DNA of 64,000 nucleotides from positions 1 through 64,000 of the forward strand of contig JAGGHK010000002.1 in NCBI GenBank assembly GCA_024104275.1, given 5' to 3'. Below the pieces are notes generated by a model, which saw only the letters and a program-made list of their open reading frames with translations, was not told the DNA's origin and ran no database searches. Shown here in pieces: positions 8,109-17,648 of the stretch (its first letter is position 1; each line of letters opens with the position of its first letter). The DNA comes from Bifidobacterium sp. (GTDB taxonomy: Bacteria; Actinomycetota; Actinomycetes; Actinomycetales; Bifidobacteriaceae). The translations under genes were made by a program, and so were the position numbers.

Positions 8109-9356
8109 TCAGGCCTGACGGCCTTCGCTGGCCGCGATCTGCTGAGCGATCTTGCCGCCGGGGCCGAGTTCCGGCATCACGATGACGAACACCGCAGAAA
8201 TCAGGAAGATACCACTTTCGATGGCGAGGTTCAGGATCAGGTTCGCGCCGCAGAGCTTGGAGACGATGACCGGGATGAGGAATGCACACAGCAGACCCAC
8301 AGCGGTGACGAGGCCGCCGGCGCTGCCGGCGTACTTGCCACGAATCTCAGGAAGCGCATACGGCATGGCCTGCACGATCGGGCCGTTCATGGCACCGAAG
8401 GTGCCGGAGATCATCATGATGATGAAGAGTACCGGGATGGCCGGCGCGGCCTTCATACCCAAAACAACGGCCCAGAAGAAGCACATCAGCGCAGCGCCCA
8501 CCACGATGGTGAACACCAGATACCACTTCCAGGTGCGAAGCCTGGAGCTGATTTGCGGACCGATGACGGAGCCGATAATCGAACCAAGCGCAGCAGCGGA
8601 AGCCACAAGGCCGGCGGTGGTCACGTCGAAGTGGTCGATGGTACGCAGCGTCTGCGGGATGAAGCCCGCGAAGGCGGTGGAAGCAGCCATCGAGAAGCCA
8701 TAGCACAGGCCGATGAGCCAGACGTTGCGGGACTTGGCGGCCACACCGAAGTACTTGACCGGGGATTCCCCGCTCGCCGGCGGAAGCTGCACCCCATCAG
8801 GAACGTCCTTGATGAGTACGAGCCAGATGACGGTGAACACCGTCAGGATGATGGCGGCGGTCAGGTATGAGACGAACACGCTCATACGCGGGGCAACCAT
8901 CTGGGCGAGGATGACGCCGATGCCGGCGGAACCGAAGAAGAAGCCCATGCCGACCTGCGCCTTGTCGCCGAACCAGACGCTCAGGATCTTGATGAGGTTC
9001 GCGTTGAGCGCGGCGATGCCGGCACCCAACAGGAACATCGAGATGGCCTGCATCGGGAAGTTCAGGAAGAAGGTACGCAGGAACGCGCCGATGACGGCAA
9101 TGATGAGGCACCAGAAGACAACGCGCTTCGGGCCGATCTTGTCACCCAGCGTGCCCATCGGGATGCTCAGGAACACCGCGGTGAGCATAGGCATCATCAG
9201 CAGCGTCGAGAAACCGGCGGGGTCGATCTTCAGCAACGGCGTCAGCGCGACGGCCATGGCCGAGATCTGATACTGCATGTAATTGGACAGCACTCCAATC
9301 AGGCATACGACCACCAGGATGACCCAGCGGTATGCGGGAGCTTGTTTCTTTTCCAT
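8109..9356 (-). CDS. MFS transporter linked to carboxylesterase
   Basis: This 415-residue protein has about twelve membrane segments and the MFS loop between helices 2 and 3 (GTLGDKIGPKR). Its overall pattern resembles the CynX/nitrate-type or oxalate/formate-type MFS branch, but the substrate cannot be assigned. It begins 15 bp after the carboxylesterase stop codon on the same strand, so the two form an operon, and a MerR-type regulator is transcribed divergently. The context suggests uptake of an ester, or export or uptake of its hydrolysis product. A strong terminator follows the gene. Confidence 0.82.
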   Translation of the reverse strand: MEKKQAPAYRWVILVVVCLIGVLSNYMQYQISAMAVALTPLLKIDPAGFSTLLMMPMLTAVFLSIPMGTLGDKIGPKRVVFWCLIIAVIGAFLRTFFLNFPMQAISMFLLGAGIAALNANLIKILSVWFGDKAQVGMGFFFGSAGIGVILAQMVAPRMSVFVSYLTAAIILTVFTVIWLVLIKDVPDGVQLPPASGESPVKYFGVAAKSRNVWLIGLCYGFSMAASTAFAGFIPQTLRTIDHFDVTTAGLVASAAALGSIIGSVIGPQISSRLRTWKWYLVFTIVVGAALMCFFWAVVLGMKAAPAIPVLFIIMMISGTFGAMNGPIVQAMPYALPEIRGKYAGSAGGLVTAVGLLCAFLIPVIVSKLCGANLILNLAIESGIFLISAVFVIVMPELGPGGKIAQQIAASEGRQA

Positions 9357-9371
9357 GATTGTTCTTTTCTC

Positions 9372-10886
9372 TTACTTTTCGAGCAGGCACTCTTCAAATG
9401 CGGAGCGCAGCAGCTCATCGTTCTTATCGTTGATGTTCTTCTTGCATTCCCATGAATTCTCATCCATGACCATGGTGTTGCGGTTCTCGGCGTCGTAAGG
9501 CTCCCACGTCGGAATCGACGGGTTGCTCGGGTCACCGGTGCGGGCGAAGGAGGCCCAGGCATCCTGCATGCAGTCAGCGAGACCTTGCGGCGGAACCTCG
9601 CCGGTCAGACCCTTGTTGACTCCGGGGACGTCGCGGTTGTCGAAGACGAACGGCAGCTCCAGCGCGTGGCAGGAATGCATGCCCGGAACCTTGGATTCAT
9701 ACTTGAACAGATAGTGATAGACCTTGTTGTACTTCGCCTGGTACTGCGCGATGAGGTCGGTGCCGACGCGGAATCCAATCTGGTTGGTGTATTCAAGGTA
9801 GCGCTGGCCGGGATCCTGGTCGGGATAGGCGTTAGCCCAAGCGGTCTCGTACTTGTCGTTGTCGAGCTTGCCATCGAAGTGAATGACCGCCTGGTGGTGC
9901 CAGAAGTCCGGCATCTGGGTGGTGAGGTCCCAATAGAGGCCCCAATAGGCGAACTCGTCGGCGTTGGTGCCGATCATCAGCTCGATATCCTTGGCGGCTC
10001 CGTCCTTGAGCGCCTGCAGCGGCTTCTTCGGCAACACCCTGCCATCGCAGGTCGGCGCGTAGAGCAGCGAGACGTCGTGCTCGTGGTTATAGAAGAACTT
10101 GTTGCATACGATTTCCTGAACCATCCCCACCGGAACAGCGGCTAGTTCCTGAGCGGTCTTGCAACCGAGCAGTTCCATGACCTCCTTGGCGTACGGGGCG
10201 CTGGTTTCGGGGGTGTTGTAGAGCTGAACCGGGCCGGACTCGCAGATCGCCCTTTTGAACAGCCCCTTGGCGCTGGGCGCCACACACAGCAGCAGCACCG
10301 AACCGCCTCCACAGGATTCGCCGAACAGCGTCACATTGCTCGGATCCCCACCAAACGCGGCGATGTTCTCATGAACCCATTTCAGGGCCGCAATCTGATC
10401 CTGAATACCGCAGGTGCTGGCGTCCTGGAACTCTTCGCCGCCGGGCAGGGAACCCACGTTGAGGAAGCCGAACGCGTTGAGACGGTAATTCATATTGACC
10501 AGAATCACGCCGTCGCGACGCGCGAACTGGGCTCCGTTGATCTCGGGGTCGGCGATGCCGCCTTCCATGTAGGAGCCACCGTGGATGAAGACCATCACGG
10601 GCAAATCCTTCTTGCCTTCAGGATTCTTGACCCAGACGTTCAGGTTGAGGCAGTCCTCGCTCATTTCCATCAGGGAGTCGACCATGACCGGATCGACCTT
10701 CTGCATCGGGACCTTGCCGAATTCGGTGCAGTCGATCTCCCGATCGCTTGCCTCCAGGGGCTGCGGCGACTGCCAGCGCAACGGCCCTGCCGGAGCCTTG
10801 GCATACGGAACGCCCAGATAGGCATGAACACCGCCCTCAAGTTCTTTACCGGTCAACACACCGGTCTTTGTGGTAACTTTCGGCAT
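9372..10886 (-). CDS. Type B carboxylesterase
   Basis: The 504-residue protein is an alpha/beta-hydrolase of the carboxylesterase/cholinesterase family. The oxyanion-hole motif FIHGGSYMEGG is near residue 100, the nucleophile elbow GESCGGGS near 187 (the usual GESAGG with Cys for Ala), the acidic residue in NADEF near 307 and the histidine in MHSCHALELP near 404. There is no signal peptide, so it acts in the cytosol. I place the start at MPKVTTKTG (10886), which has AGAAAGGA just upstream, rather than 20 codons earlier. It is the first gene of an operon with the MFS gene and is driven by a promoter with a MerR-like dyad. The natural ester substrate is unknown. Confidence 0.88.
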   Translation of the reverse strand: MPKVTTKTGVLTGKELEGGVHAYLGVPYAKAPAGPLRWQSPQPLEASDREIDCTEFGKVPMQKVDPVMVDSLMEMSEDCLNLNVWVKNPEGKKDLPVMVFIHGGSYMEGGIADPEINGAQFARRDGVILVNMNYRLNAFGFLNVGSLPGGEEFQDASTCGIQDQIAALKWVHENIAAFGGDPSNVTLFGESCGGGSVLLLCVAPSAKGLFKRAICESGPVQLYNTPETSAPYAKEVMELLGCKTAQELAAVPVGMVQEIVCNKFFYNHEHDVSLLYAPTCDGRVLPKKPLQALKDGAAKDIELMIGTNADEFAYWGLYWDLTTQMPDFWHHQAVIHFDGKLDNDKYETAWANAYPDQDPGQRYLEYTNQIGFRVGTDLIAQYQAKYNKVYHYLFKYESKVPGMHSCHALELPFVFDNRDVPGVNKGLTGEVPPQGLADCMQDAWASFARTGDPSNPSIPTWEPYDAENRNTMVMDENSWECKKNINDKNDELLRSAFEECLLEK

Positions 10887-10964
10887 TATCGTTCCTTTCT
10901 CTATGGAGGAAATGAGCTGTGTGTGCATAAGCAAAACACTGCCCAATCCCTAAATCGGCTTCAG

Positions 10965-10993
10965 GCTATACCCCCGTGTCATGCGGGGGTCAA
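10965..10993 (-). promoter_or_regulatory. Esterase promoter with dyad between -35 and -10, candidate MerR-type site
   Basis: On the minus strand TTGACC (10988-10993) and TATAGC (10965-10970) are 17 bp apart. A dyad, ACCCCCG and CGGGGGT around a 7-bp centre (10970-10990), fills the space between the two boxes. This is the architecture bound by MerR-family regulators, though their spacers are often 19-20 bp. The regulator gene starts about 85 bp away in the opposite direction. Confidence 0.65.
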
Positions 10994-11075
10994 AACGGAA
11001 AAATACGACAAAAATATCGACATGGAACGATTAACCTATATGAATAAACATGAAATTTTAAGATAAAGGACTAAA

Positions 11076-11996
11076 ATGAGGACAAACAACTCTGGTGCTG
11101 GTCAAGAGATTTCAAAGGCAATATCACTTATGCACGTAACACATCTCATCAACAGCGGCAAATCGATCAAAGAGACAGCCGAAACCTACGGCGTCAGTAT
11201 CGACACCCTCTATTACTACGAAAAGCTTGGGCTCGTGGTCCCCAAAAGGAATCCCTATAATTCCTATAGGGTCTACGATTCTGCTGATTTCTTCAAACTC
11301 AATGTCATCATGGAGCTGCGTGCAATGGGCGTAAGCCTGGAGGATATACAGGAATACCTCAACCACCATGACTTCAAGTCGACGTTGACTTTGTTGGACA
11401 AAAAAATCTGGTCGCTGCAAGAGCAGATCGATAAACTCACCAAACAACAGCATGACATCGTTCAGGAACTCAAATACGACCTGATTGCGCTCTCGGACGC
11501 TCAGACCTCGGTGATGACCATCGAAGAGCTCGACGCACGACCTTGTGAGCTGGTTTCGACCGACTTTCTTTTTTACGAAGACATTCCCTACGCCTTCGCA
11601 CAATACATGGCCGTCAATAAGCATGAACGTCTGAAAACACTGAGAAGCATACCGACCTATCTGGTCGACACCACACAGAAGGTGAACGGCTGCTTCCCGT
11701 CCAAGTCAATCATGCTTTATACCGGTGAAAGCAATCCCAAGATACCCTATGTCCTTGCAAAAGGACTGTATGCCTGCCGGACGTTCAAAGGCCCATTCCT
11801 GGAGTGTGCGAAAGTCTATGACGAAATGAAACTGGAAATCGGCAAACGCGGCTACCGGATATGCGGCGACCCCATCGAAATGTGTCTGGTCGGCTCCTAC
11901 GAATCCGACAATTTCGAGGAGCACGTCTCGCGAATCGAGGTTCCGGTAAAACCTGCAAAGGCGAAGGACCAGAAAGCGGGCAAACAAGCCGACTAA
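11076..11996 (+). CDS. MerR-family transcriptional regulator with C-terminal effector domain
   Basis: The 306-residue protein has a MerR winged-helix domain at about residues 28-98, with the signature VSIDTLYYYEKLGLV and then NSYRVYDSADF, and a coiled coil at about 100-140. The C-terminal part (about 145-285) resembles the GyrI/BmrR-like effector-binding domains that sense small molecules. A roughly 28-residue extension precedes the first helix. An AAAGGA site precedes the ATG. It is divergent from the esterase-MFS operon, whose promoter carries a dyad, so it is the likely regulator of that operon and perhaps of itself. The C-terminal tail is Lys/Ala-rich. Confidence 0.88.
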   Translation: MRTNNSGAGQEISKAISLMHVTHLINSGKSIKETAETYGVSIDTLYYYEKLGLVVPKRNPYNSYRVYDSADFFKLNVIMELRAMGVSLEDIQEYLNHHDFKSTLTLLDKKIWSLQEQIDKLTKQQHDIVQELKYDLIALSDAQTSVMTIEELDARPCELVSTDFLFYEDIPYAFAQYMAVNKHERLKTLRSIPTYLVDTTQKVNGCFPSKSIMLYTGESNPKIPYVLAKGLYACRTFKGPFLECAKVYDEMKLEIGKRGYRICGDPIEMCLVGSYESDNFEEHVSRIEVPVKPAKAKDQKAGKQAD

Positions 11997-12212
11997 ACAA
12001 CCAAGCCGCTCAGAGGCGAGCCATTGCGGGGCAGTCGGAACCGGCTTCACCGGCATATACCTGAGAGTTGTTCACACTCGAAGGAGCGACTTACGTATGG
12101 CTTTTGACGCCAAACGCTTCATTACCGGATAACCTTTATACCCTTTTATACCCGTTTGCTTGGCGTTCCCTTCCCAAGAAAGCGAAGCAATCATCCACTG
12201 TCGCTTTTACGC

Positions 12213-12935
12213 TCATCGCGCCGATACGGTCGCCTTGACCTTGCCGGGAACGCCGGCGTAGATGAACATTTCGGTCGGGGCCATCTGCGGGTCGCGGCCA
12301 TCGTCCGGGTGACGCTGCTCCTCGCGTTCGGCGATGCGCTCCATGCCGTGACGGTCGTAGAAGCTGACGTCGCAATCCGAATCCGTATGCAGATAGAACA
12401 TCGGCACATGCGAACGCTGGAAATAGTCCATCGTGCGGTTCCACAACTCGCCGCCGACGCCATGGCCGCGGGAAGCCGAGGACACGAGGAAGAGCTCGAC
12501 CTCGGCGGGGGCTTTGTCGTTGATGCGGGTCTGGCGTTCCATGCGCCGTTCGATCTCGAAACCAAGCTCGAGATCCGCCAACGCCTTGTGCCCGGCGGGA
12601 GTGGAGTTGAGGCGTTCGTCGATTTTCGCCATTTCCTTACGCGTATTGCCGAACATCACCGGCTGACCGACGACGCGCGAAAGCGTGACCCCCATGAAGG
12701 TTCCGTTTTTGTGGGCAATCTCACCACGGGTCGCCGGCTCAATGTAATGCAACACGAAATGATAGGAAAGCAGCATCGAAAGCTTTTTATCGTTGCCAAT
12801 AGGCGCGTAATGGCCCCAGGTCTCGTCGAACTGCCGGGTGATGGCCTCGACATCGCTCCAGATCATCGGGGAATAGACCACTCCGATTCCGGCATCGCCG
12901 TTCGCAACATTCTCCATGTGTTCTTGTCCCTCCAT
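12213..12935 (-). CDS. GNAT-family N-acetyltransferase
   Basis: The 240-residue protein has the GNAT fold, visible in the segment VELFLVSSASRGHGVGGELW, where the R/Q-x-x-G-x-G/A acetyl-CoA motif appears as RGHGVG (about 150-160), followed by a helix and FYDRHGMERI, the usual beta-6/7 region. The acceptor is unknown. It stands alone between the MerR gene and adnB. Two starts are possible, 12935 and an ATG six codons later, each with a partial ribosome binding site; I kept the longer. Confidence 0.8.
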   Translation of the reverse strand: MEGQEHMENVANGDAGIGVVYSPMIWSDVEAITRQFDETWGHYAPIGNDKKLSMLLSYHFVLHYIEPATRGEIAHKNGTFMGVTLSRVVGQPVMFGNTRKEMAKIDERLNSTPAGHKALADLELGFEIERRMERQTRINDKAPAEVELFLVSSASRGHGVGGELWNRTMDYFQRSHVPMFYLHTDSDCDVSFYDRHGMERIAEREEQRHPDDGRDPQMAPTEMFIYAGVPGKVKATVSAR

Positions 12936-13159
12936 AGTTGTTTGCCCTTCACCGCCTGTCAGCCCCTACCGACGCGACGATTCACCTTCCGGCCGAAAGC
13001 CTCCATTGAAAGGCTTGCCAAAAATCAACGCCCCTACATCATACCCACAATCCGTTACGCTGCGAGCCATACCCGCCGTATCATCGGTTTGTGAAACAGA
13101 CTGCCCGACAAACAACGCACAATATACCCCCGAGTACTATACATTTATACTAAAAACAT

Positions 13160-16100
13160 CTAATCTTCATCGCTGATAACCGGGATTCCCGCGTTCAGCT
13201 CCTTGAGGATCTCGGGCTTTGATTTGGGCCTGGCGTGCTCCTCGCGTTTGTCCTTGGAGGCCACACTTACGTAATACAATGTGGCATCGATGCTGTCCAA
13301 AGGAATGTTCTTCATTTGCGCGAACATCAGCCGGTACATATCGAGCTGGACCAGTTTCCGGTCGATATCCTCCTGTTTCGTCGGTTTCTTGCCCGTTTTC
13401 CAATCGACGATGGTGAACCGTTTCGTCGGGTCTTTTTCGTCAAGTCCGCCATAGAAAACCGCATCAAGCTTGCCATTGACGATACGGCCTTTTAGTTCGG
13501 GAATCGCGACGACAATCTGCTCTTCGGCCGCATAGGGGCGCCTCGCTGCCCAACGCCCTCCGACCAGTCTGCGCTGCCACGTCAGAATCTTGCGGTCGGT
13601 GGCGGTTTGGTTGGCTTCCGGGCGTTCTTCGGCCTTCTCAAGGCCAGCGATGAGCGAGGTCCGGGTCTCGGCTTGGCTGCCGCTGGCCACGGCCGAGATG
13701 CCATCGTCTGCGGGCATATCGGCAACCTCATCAACGCCGAAGGCATCAACGAAACGCTCAGCCCAGGCGTGGAAACGGGTGCCGGCTTGCGCGGCGGGCG
13801 AAGCCACATGGGGAATCGGACGGACGAGAGCGCGCCAATAACTTTCGCTCTCCCGCTTGCTCAGGTTGCCGGCGCTGGCCTGCAACGAGGTGACGTTCTG
13901 CCGCCTGCTGGCAAGGATACGCTCGCCGCGGCGACGGACTTCGATATCAAGCGCGTTGGTATTTTCGGCGTCGGAACCGTTGCGGCGCGACTGGTCGCCG
14001 GCTTTTCCGGAAGTGTTGCCGGCGCCGGCTTGCGAGATTTGCATTGATGGCATCAGATCCTCATCGGCCAGCAGCATGCGCGTGCGCTTGGCAAGCGACT
14101 GGCCTTGGGGCAGGTCGGCGGCTATACGATTGACCGCGAGCGCGACGGCATCGTTCCCCTGTTCGGTTCCAGACGCAACCGATTCATCATCTTGCGTTTT
14201 GCTATCCCTGATATCCCTGCTATCCTTGCCATCCCTGCCATCTCTGACTTCTGCAACGAGACGCTCGTGCATCTGCCGGGTCAACGTGGCCGAACGACGC
14301 AAGCGGTTCGCCATTGCCTCACTCATCGAAGCGGGCCATGGCAACGGTTCGCCCTCCTGCGCTTCGTCCTCGTCAAGTGGCGTTCGCCATGCCTCCTCGA
14401 CGATGGCCTGCTCGTACTCCTTGGCGTGCGAACCCACGAAAAGCCCGTCCGGTTTCGCTGCGTCCAAATCCGCCAGAGTGACAGGCACCGACGGTTCGGC
14501 TTCGGAAATTGCGATACCGCCTTCGTTATTCGGATTTAATACCGCAGGGTCGTCGATTATTTCGTCCGCTTTGCCGCCATCGCCGTCATCACCGCCGACA
14601 ACCACCACGCTATCACGATGGGCCATGGCATCACGTACTTCGGAGAAGAAATTCGACTCCTTGGAAGCATTGCGGGTGCCTGCCACTTCGGGGTCGCGAG
14701 AGAGGCTGGCGTGACGGCTATAGGTCATCAGCACCTCTTCGCGAGCGCGGGTCAACGCGACGTAGGCGAGCCGGCGTTCGTCGGCGTGCAGCCTGCGGCC
14801 ATATTCCTCCTGCTGGGACAGATAGTTTACCGGACCGTCGGTAGGCGCAGAAATCCCCTCAGTCCCTGAACTATCAGCGCTGTCGCCGCCGTCAATCTCA
14901 TCAAAGATGCGCATCAGCCCCTCGGACTCATTGCCCACGGTCTCCACACTGTCCAGCTTCTGCAATGCCTCAAGCGGATCGCTGCCCACTCCGGCATCGT
15001 GCGGGAATCGGGGCAGGATATCGGCATCGGCACGCACCGGGACCGGCACTGCGGACGGGTGATCAAGCCAGGTATCGGCCGTCTCGTGGTACTGCGGCGA
15101 TTGCCAAACACCGTCGCGCAACCCGCCGATATGGTCATCGTCCAGCTCGACCTTGAGCTTGTCGCCCTGATTGGAGGGGAAAGAAGTGGCCTTCATACCC
15201 ACGATGGCCACGGAATCCCATTCGAGGCCTTTCGCCTGATGAATGCTCATCAGCACCACGTCGACCGGGTCACTGGGGACCGCGGCCATTTCGTCTGGAA
15301 TACTGCTCAGTGAATCCACCCAGGAAATGAATCCGCGCAAGGTCGGCGTGGCCCCTTCCGTGATTTCCTGCGTATAGGTATTGACCAGATCTATCAAGGC
15401 GTTCATCGGCGAACGAGCCAACGCCGGCTCAACGGGCCTGCCAGGTTCCTGCAACGCCTGCGAGACCACGGCATCGATATCGAGGTCGAGCGCCTGTACG
15501 GCCGTTTCGATGATTTCGGTAAGCGAATGGTTGATGACCGCATTGATCTGCCTCAAAACCTGGGAGGCGCGGCGAATGGCCGCAAGCCCGGAAGCGCTGA
15601 AAAGCGAGGCGACGCGAGGCGAATCCAGCGAGGATTCAAGCTTGTCGTCCATCAGAAGATCGGCGAGGAACACCATGTTGGGCACCTGGTCGCGATGCTC
15701 GGAAACCAGCTTTGCCTGCTCGCCCGGCTTGGCATCGGCCGGCACCAGACCGGCTTGCACCAACGCACGGAAGCGGTATTCGTCGTTGCGGCGGCTGGCA
15801 AGCCTAGCCAGAGCACTCAGGTCGTGGCTGCCCAGGCCGAAGCGAGGCGTGGCCAGAAGCCGCATCAAAGCGCCCGAATCCGTGTGGTCGGCGACCACAT
15901 GCAGCAGGGCCAGCACGTCACGGATTTCGGGGCGGTCCAAAAGCGCCGAATACCCCACAGTCAGCGTGGTCAATCCCGCTTTGCGCAACCCTTCGGCGAA
16001 TTGGGACATATTCTTCTTGCCACGGAACAGGATGGCGACATGCGGCCGAACATCCTTTTGACTTGGGTCAACCGGCGTGTGCCGGGCGATGGAGGCTTTG

Positions 16101-17647
16101 GCAAAACGCACCACGGCATCGATTTCCTGGCCAAGCGTATCGAAACCAAGGACGCCCAGCGTGCCTTCCTTGGCACCATCGATGGTGGTCAGCGGCGGCA
16201 CCGGGACTTCGCGCATCGGCGAACTTGACGGGATTGCGGCGGGCGTGCGCAAGGGCTGGGTCAGGTCGTTGGCGGCTTCGAGCACGACCTCGGAATTGCG
16301 GCGGGTAACGCTCAACGAATACGGTTTGGCGGTCTCGTCCATATCGAAATCGCGCTGGAACATGCGGAACGCACCGGGACTCGCGCCTCGCCATGCATAG
16401 ATGGACTGGAAAGGGTCGCCCACCGCGTTGACCGCGGAACTGTCTGATGCCGGTTTCCGGCTGTAAGAACGGATTGGTGAAGCACTTTCCATCGAACCGG
16501 AATTATTCATCGCTTCCAGCTGAGAATCATCGGGATGGAACAGAGCGGCAATCAGCGCAGCCTGCGTGGTGGATGTGTCCTGATATTCGTCGAGCAGGAC
16601 GTGCGTATAACGGCGACGAAGCCGCTCCCCAATCGAGGGGAAACGGGTGATCAACGCGTATGCGGCCACGGTGAAATCGTTGAATTCCGCCATATTGAGC
16701 TGCTGCTTGCGTTTGTGATAGCGCTCGACCAAAGTGAGCAGAATCTCGCGCTGTTTGGCGACACTACGCAAATTTGCGCAGCGATATAAAGCAAGTTGGT
16801 GGAAAGCGGCACGATACTCGGCGATACGATCGGCGAATTGCTCGTCGGTATCCTTTTTCCTGCGCTTCGGCGGCTTGCCTGCTTTCGGCTCGTTTTCAGG
16901 TACGCTCTCATCGCCGATAGCGGCATCCATCTGCGAGATAAACGCCTGATCCCACGTGCGAATCCGGGCGATGGCCTCAGGCACGCTGGCGCAATGCTCG
17001 CCGATCATCGAGCCGCTGATGGCGTTGGAGAGGCTCAGAACCTTCGAAACAATATCCGAAAAACTTCCGAACCCCTGCCCTCGCAGGATGTCCATGTTTT
17101 CGTCGATGACAGTGACGGCCAGCTGATGGGCCCCGGCCTCGCTCAACGGTTGGGTGTTCTGGTCGAAGCCGACCAAAAGACCATACTGACGCACGATGGA
17201 CTGGAAGAACGCATCGTAGGTGGAAACCTGCGGTTTCAGGAAGACATTGGCGCGATGCGGGGTGCCGGATGCGTTCGCACCGGCTTCGTTCATCCGGGCG
17301 TTTTCGGCCACGGCACTTGACACGCGCCCCAGCAGCTCGGAGGCGGCCTTGCGTGTGAAGGTCAGACCGAGGATTTTCTCCGGTGGCACACCCACCTCGA
17401 TGAGGTTGATGATGCGACGGGTCATGGTGTAGGTTTTGCCGGACCCGGCACCCGCGACCACAAGTACGTCGTCGTTTTTGGCTGCGTTGATGACCGCGGC
17501 TTGCTCGGGGCTGTCGGTATTGGCGGCTTTGCCGGTATTCCGAGCCTTGTTCCCCGCATCATCGTGGTTATCATTATCGGATATATTCATACCGACGTGG
17601 ACGCCGTCAATGTCATTGAATCGGCCCAAGTTCTCGTTTTCCGCCAT
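13160..17647 (-). CDS. adnB: AdnB-type UvrD-like helicase-nuclease subunit
   Basis: The 1495-residue protein combines a superfamily 1 helicase with a C-terminal RecB-type nuclease. Helicase motifs are complete: Walker A VAGAGSGKT (about 63), Walker B LLDEYQDTS (about 365), motif III VGDPFQSIYAWRG, and motif VI YVALTRAREEV. The nuclease has FHAWAERFV, GKLDAVF and IVDWKTGKKP, then QLDMYRL. In mycobacteria AdnAB resects double-strand breaks as the actinobacterial counterpart of RecBCD/AddAB. It starts one base after the adnA stop, with a strong GAGGAGGGG site inside the adnA end, so the two are translationally coupled. Its motor looks active, unlike that of its partner. Confidence 0.92.
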   Translation of the reverse strand: MAENENLGRFNDIDGVHVGMNISDNDNHDDAGNKARNTGKAANTDSPEQAAVINAAKNDDVLVVAGAGSGKTYTMTRRIINLIEVGVPPEKILGLTFTRKAASELLGRVSSAVAENARMNEAGANASGTPHRANVFLKPQVSTYDAFFQSIVRQYGLLVGFDQNTQPLSEAGAHQLAVTVIDENMDILRGQGFGSFSDIVSKVLSLSNAISGSMIGEHCASVPEAIARIRTWDQAFISQMDAAIGDESVPENEPKAGKPPKRRKKDTDEQFADRIAEYRAAFHQLALYRCANLRSVAKQREILLTLVERYHKRKQQLNMAEFNDFTVAAYALITRFPSIGERLRRRYTHVLLDEYQDTSTTQAALIAALFHPDDSQLEAMNNSGSMESASPIRSYSRKPASDSSAVNAVGDPFQSIYAWRGASPGAFRMFQRDFDMDETAKPYSLSVTRRNSEVVLEAANDLTQPLRTPAAIPSSSPMREVPVPPLTTIDGAKEGTLGVLGFDTLGQEIDAVVRFAKASIARHTPVDPSQKDVRPHVAILFRGKKNMSQFAEGLRKAGLTTLTVGYSALLDRPEIRDVLALLHVVADHTDSGALMRLLATPRFGLGSHDLSALARLASRRNDEYRFRALVQAGLVPADAKPGEQAKLVSEHRDQVPNMVFLADLLMDDKLESSLDSPRVASLFSASGLAAIRRASQVLRQINAVINHSLTEIIETAVQALDLDIDAVVSQALQEPGRPVEPALARSPMNALIDLVNTYTQEITEGATPTLRGFISWVDSLSSIPDEMAAVPSDPVDVVLMSIHQAKGLEWDSVAIVGMKATSFPSNQGDKLKVELDDDHIGGLRDGVWQSPQYHETADTWLDHPSAVPVPVRADADILPRFPHDAGVGSDPLEALQKLDSVETVGNESEGLMRIFDEIDGGDSADSSGTEGISAPTDGPVNYLSQQEEYGRRLHADERRLAYVALTRAREEVLMTYSRHASLSRDPEVAGTRNASKESNFFSEVRDAMAHRDSVVVVGGDDGDGGKADEIIDDPAVLNPNNEGGIAISEAEPSVPVTLADLDAAKPDGLFVGSHAKEYEQAIVEEAWRTPLDEDEAQEGEPLPWPASMSEAMANRLRRSATLTRQMHERLVAEVRDGRDGKDSRDIRDSKTQDDESVASGTEQGNDAVALAVNRIAADLPQGQSLAKRTRMLLADEDLMPSMQISQAGAGNTSGKAGDQSRRNGSDAENTNALDIEVRRRGERILASRRQNVTSLQASAGNLSKRESESYWRALVRPIPHVASPAAQAGTRFHAWAERFVDAFGVDEVADMPADDGISAVASGSQAETRTSLIAGLEKAEERPEANQTATDRKILTWQRRLVGGRWAARRPYAAEEQIVVAIPELKGRIVNGKLDAVFYGGLDEKDPTKRFTIVDWKTGKKPTKQEDIDRKLVQLDMYRLMFAQMKNIPLDSIDATLYYVSVASKDKREEHARPKSKPEILKELNAGIPVISDED

Positions 17648-17648
17648 C

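Noticed and set aside
12030-12100. Glycine-riboswitch-like words (ACCTGAGAG and CGAAGGAGC) downstream of the MerR gene
   Set aside because: The two words are in incompatible orientations for a glycine aptamer, the pairing arms are absent and no target gene follows on the plus strand.
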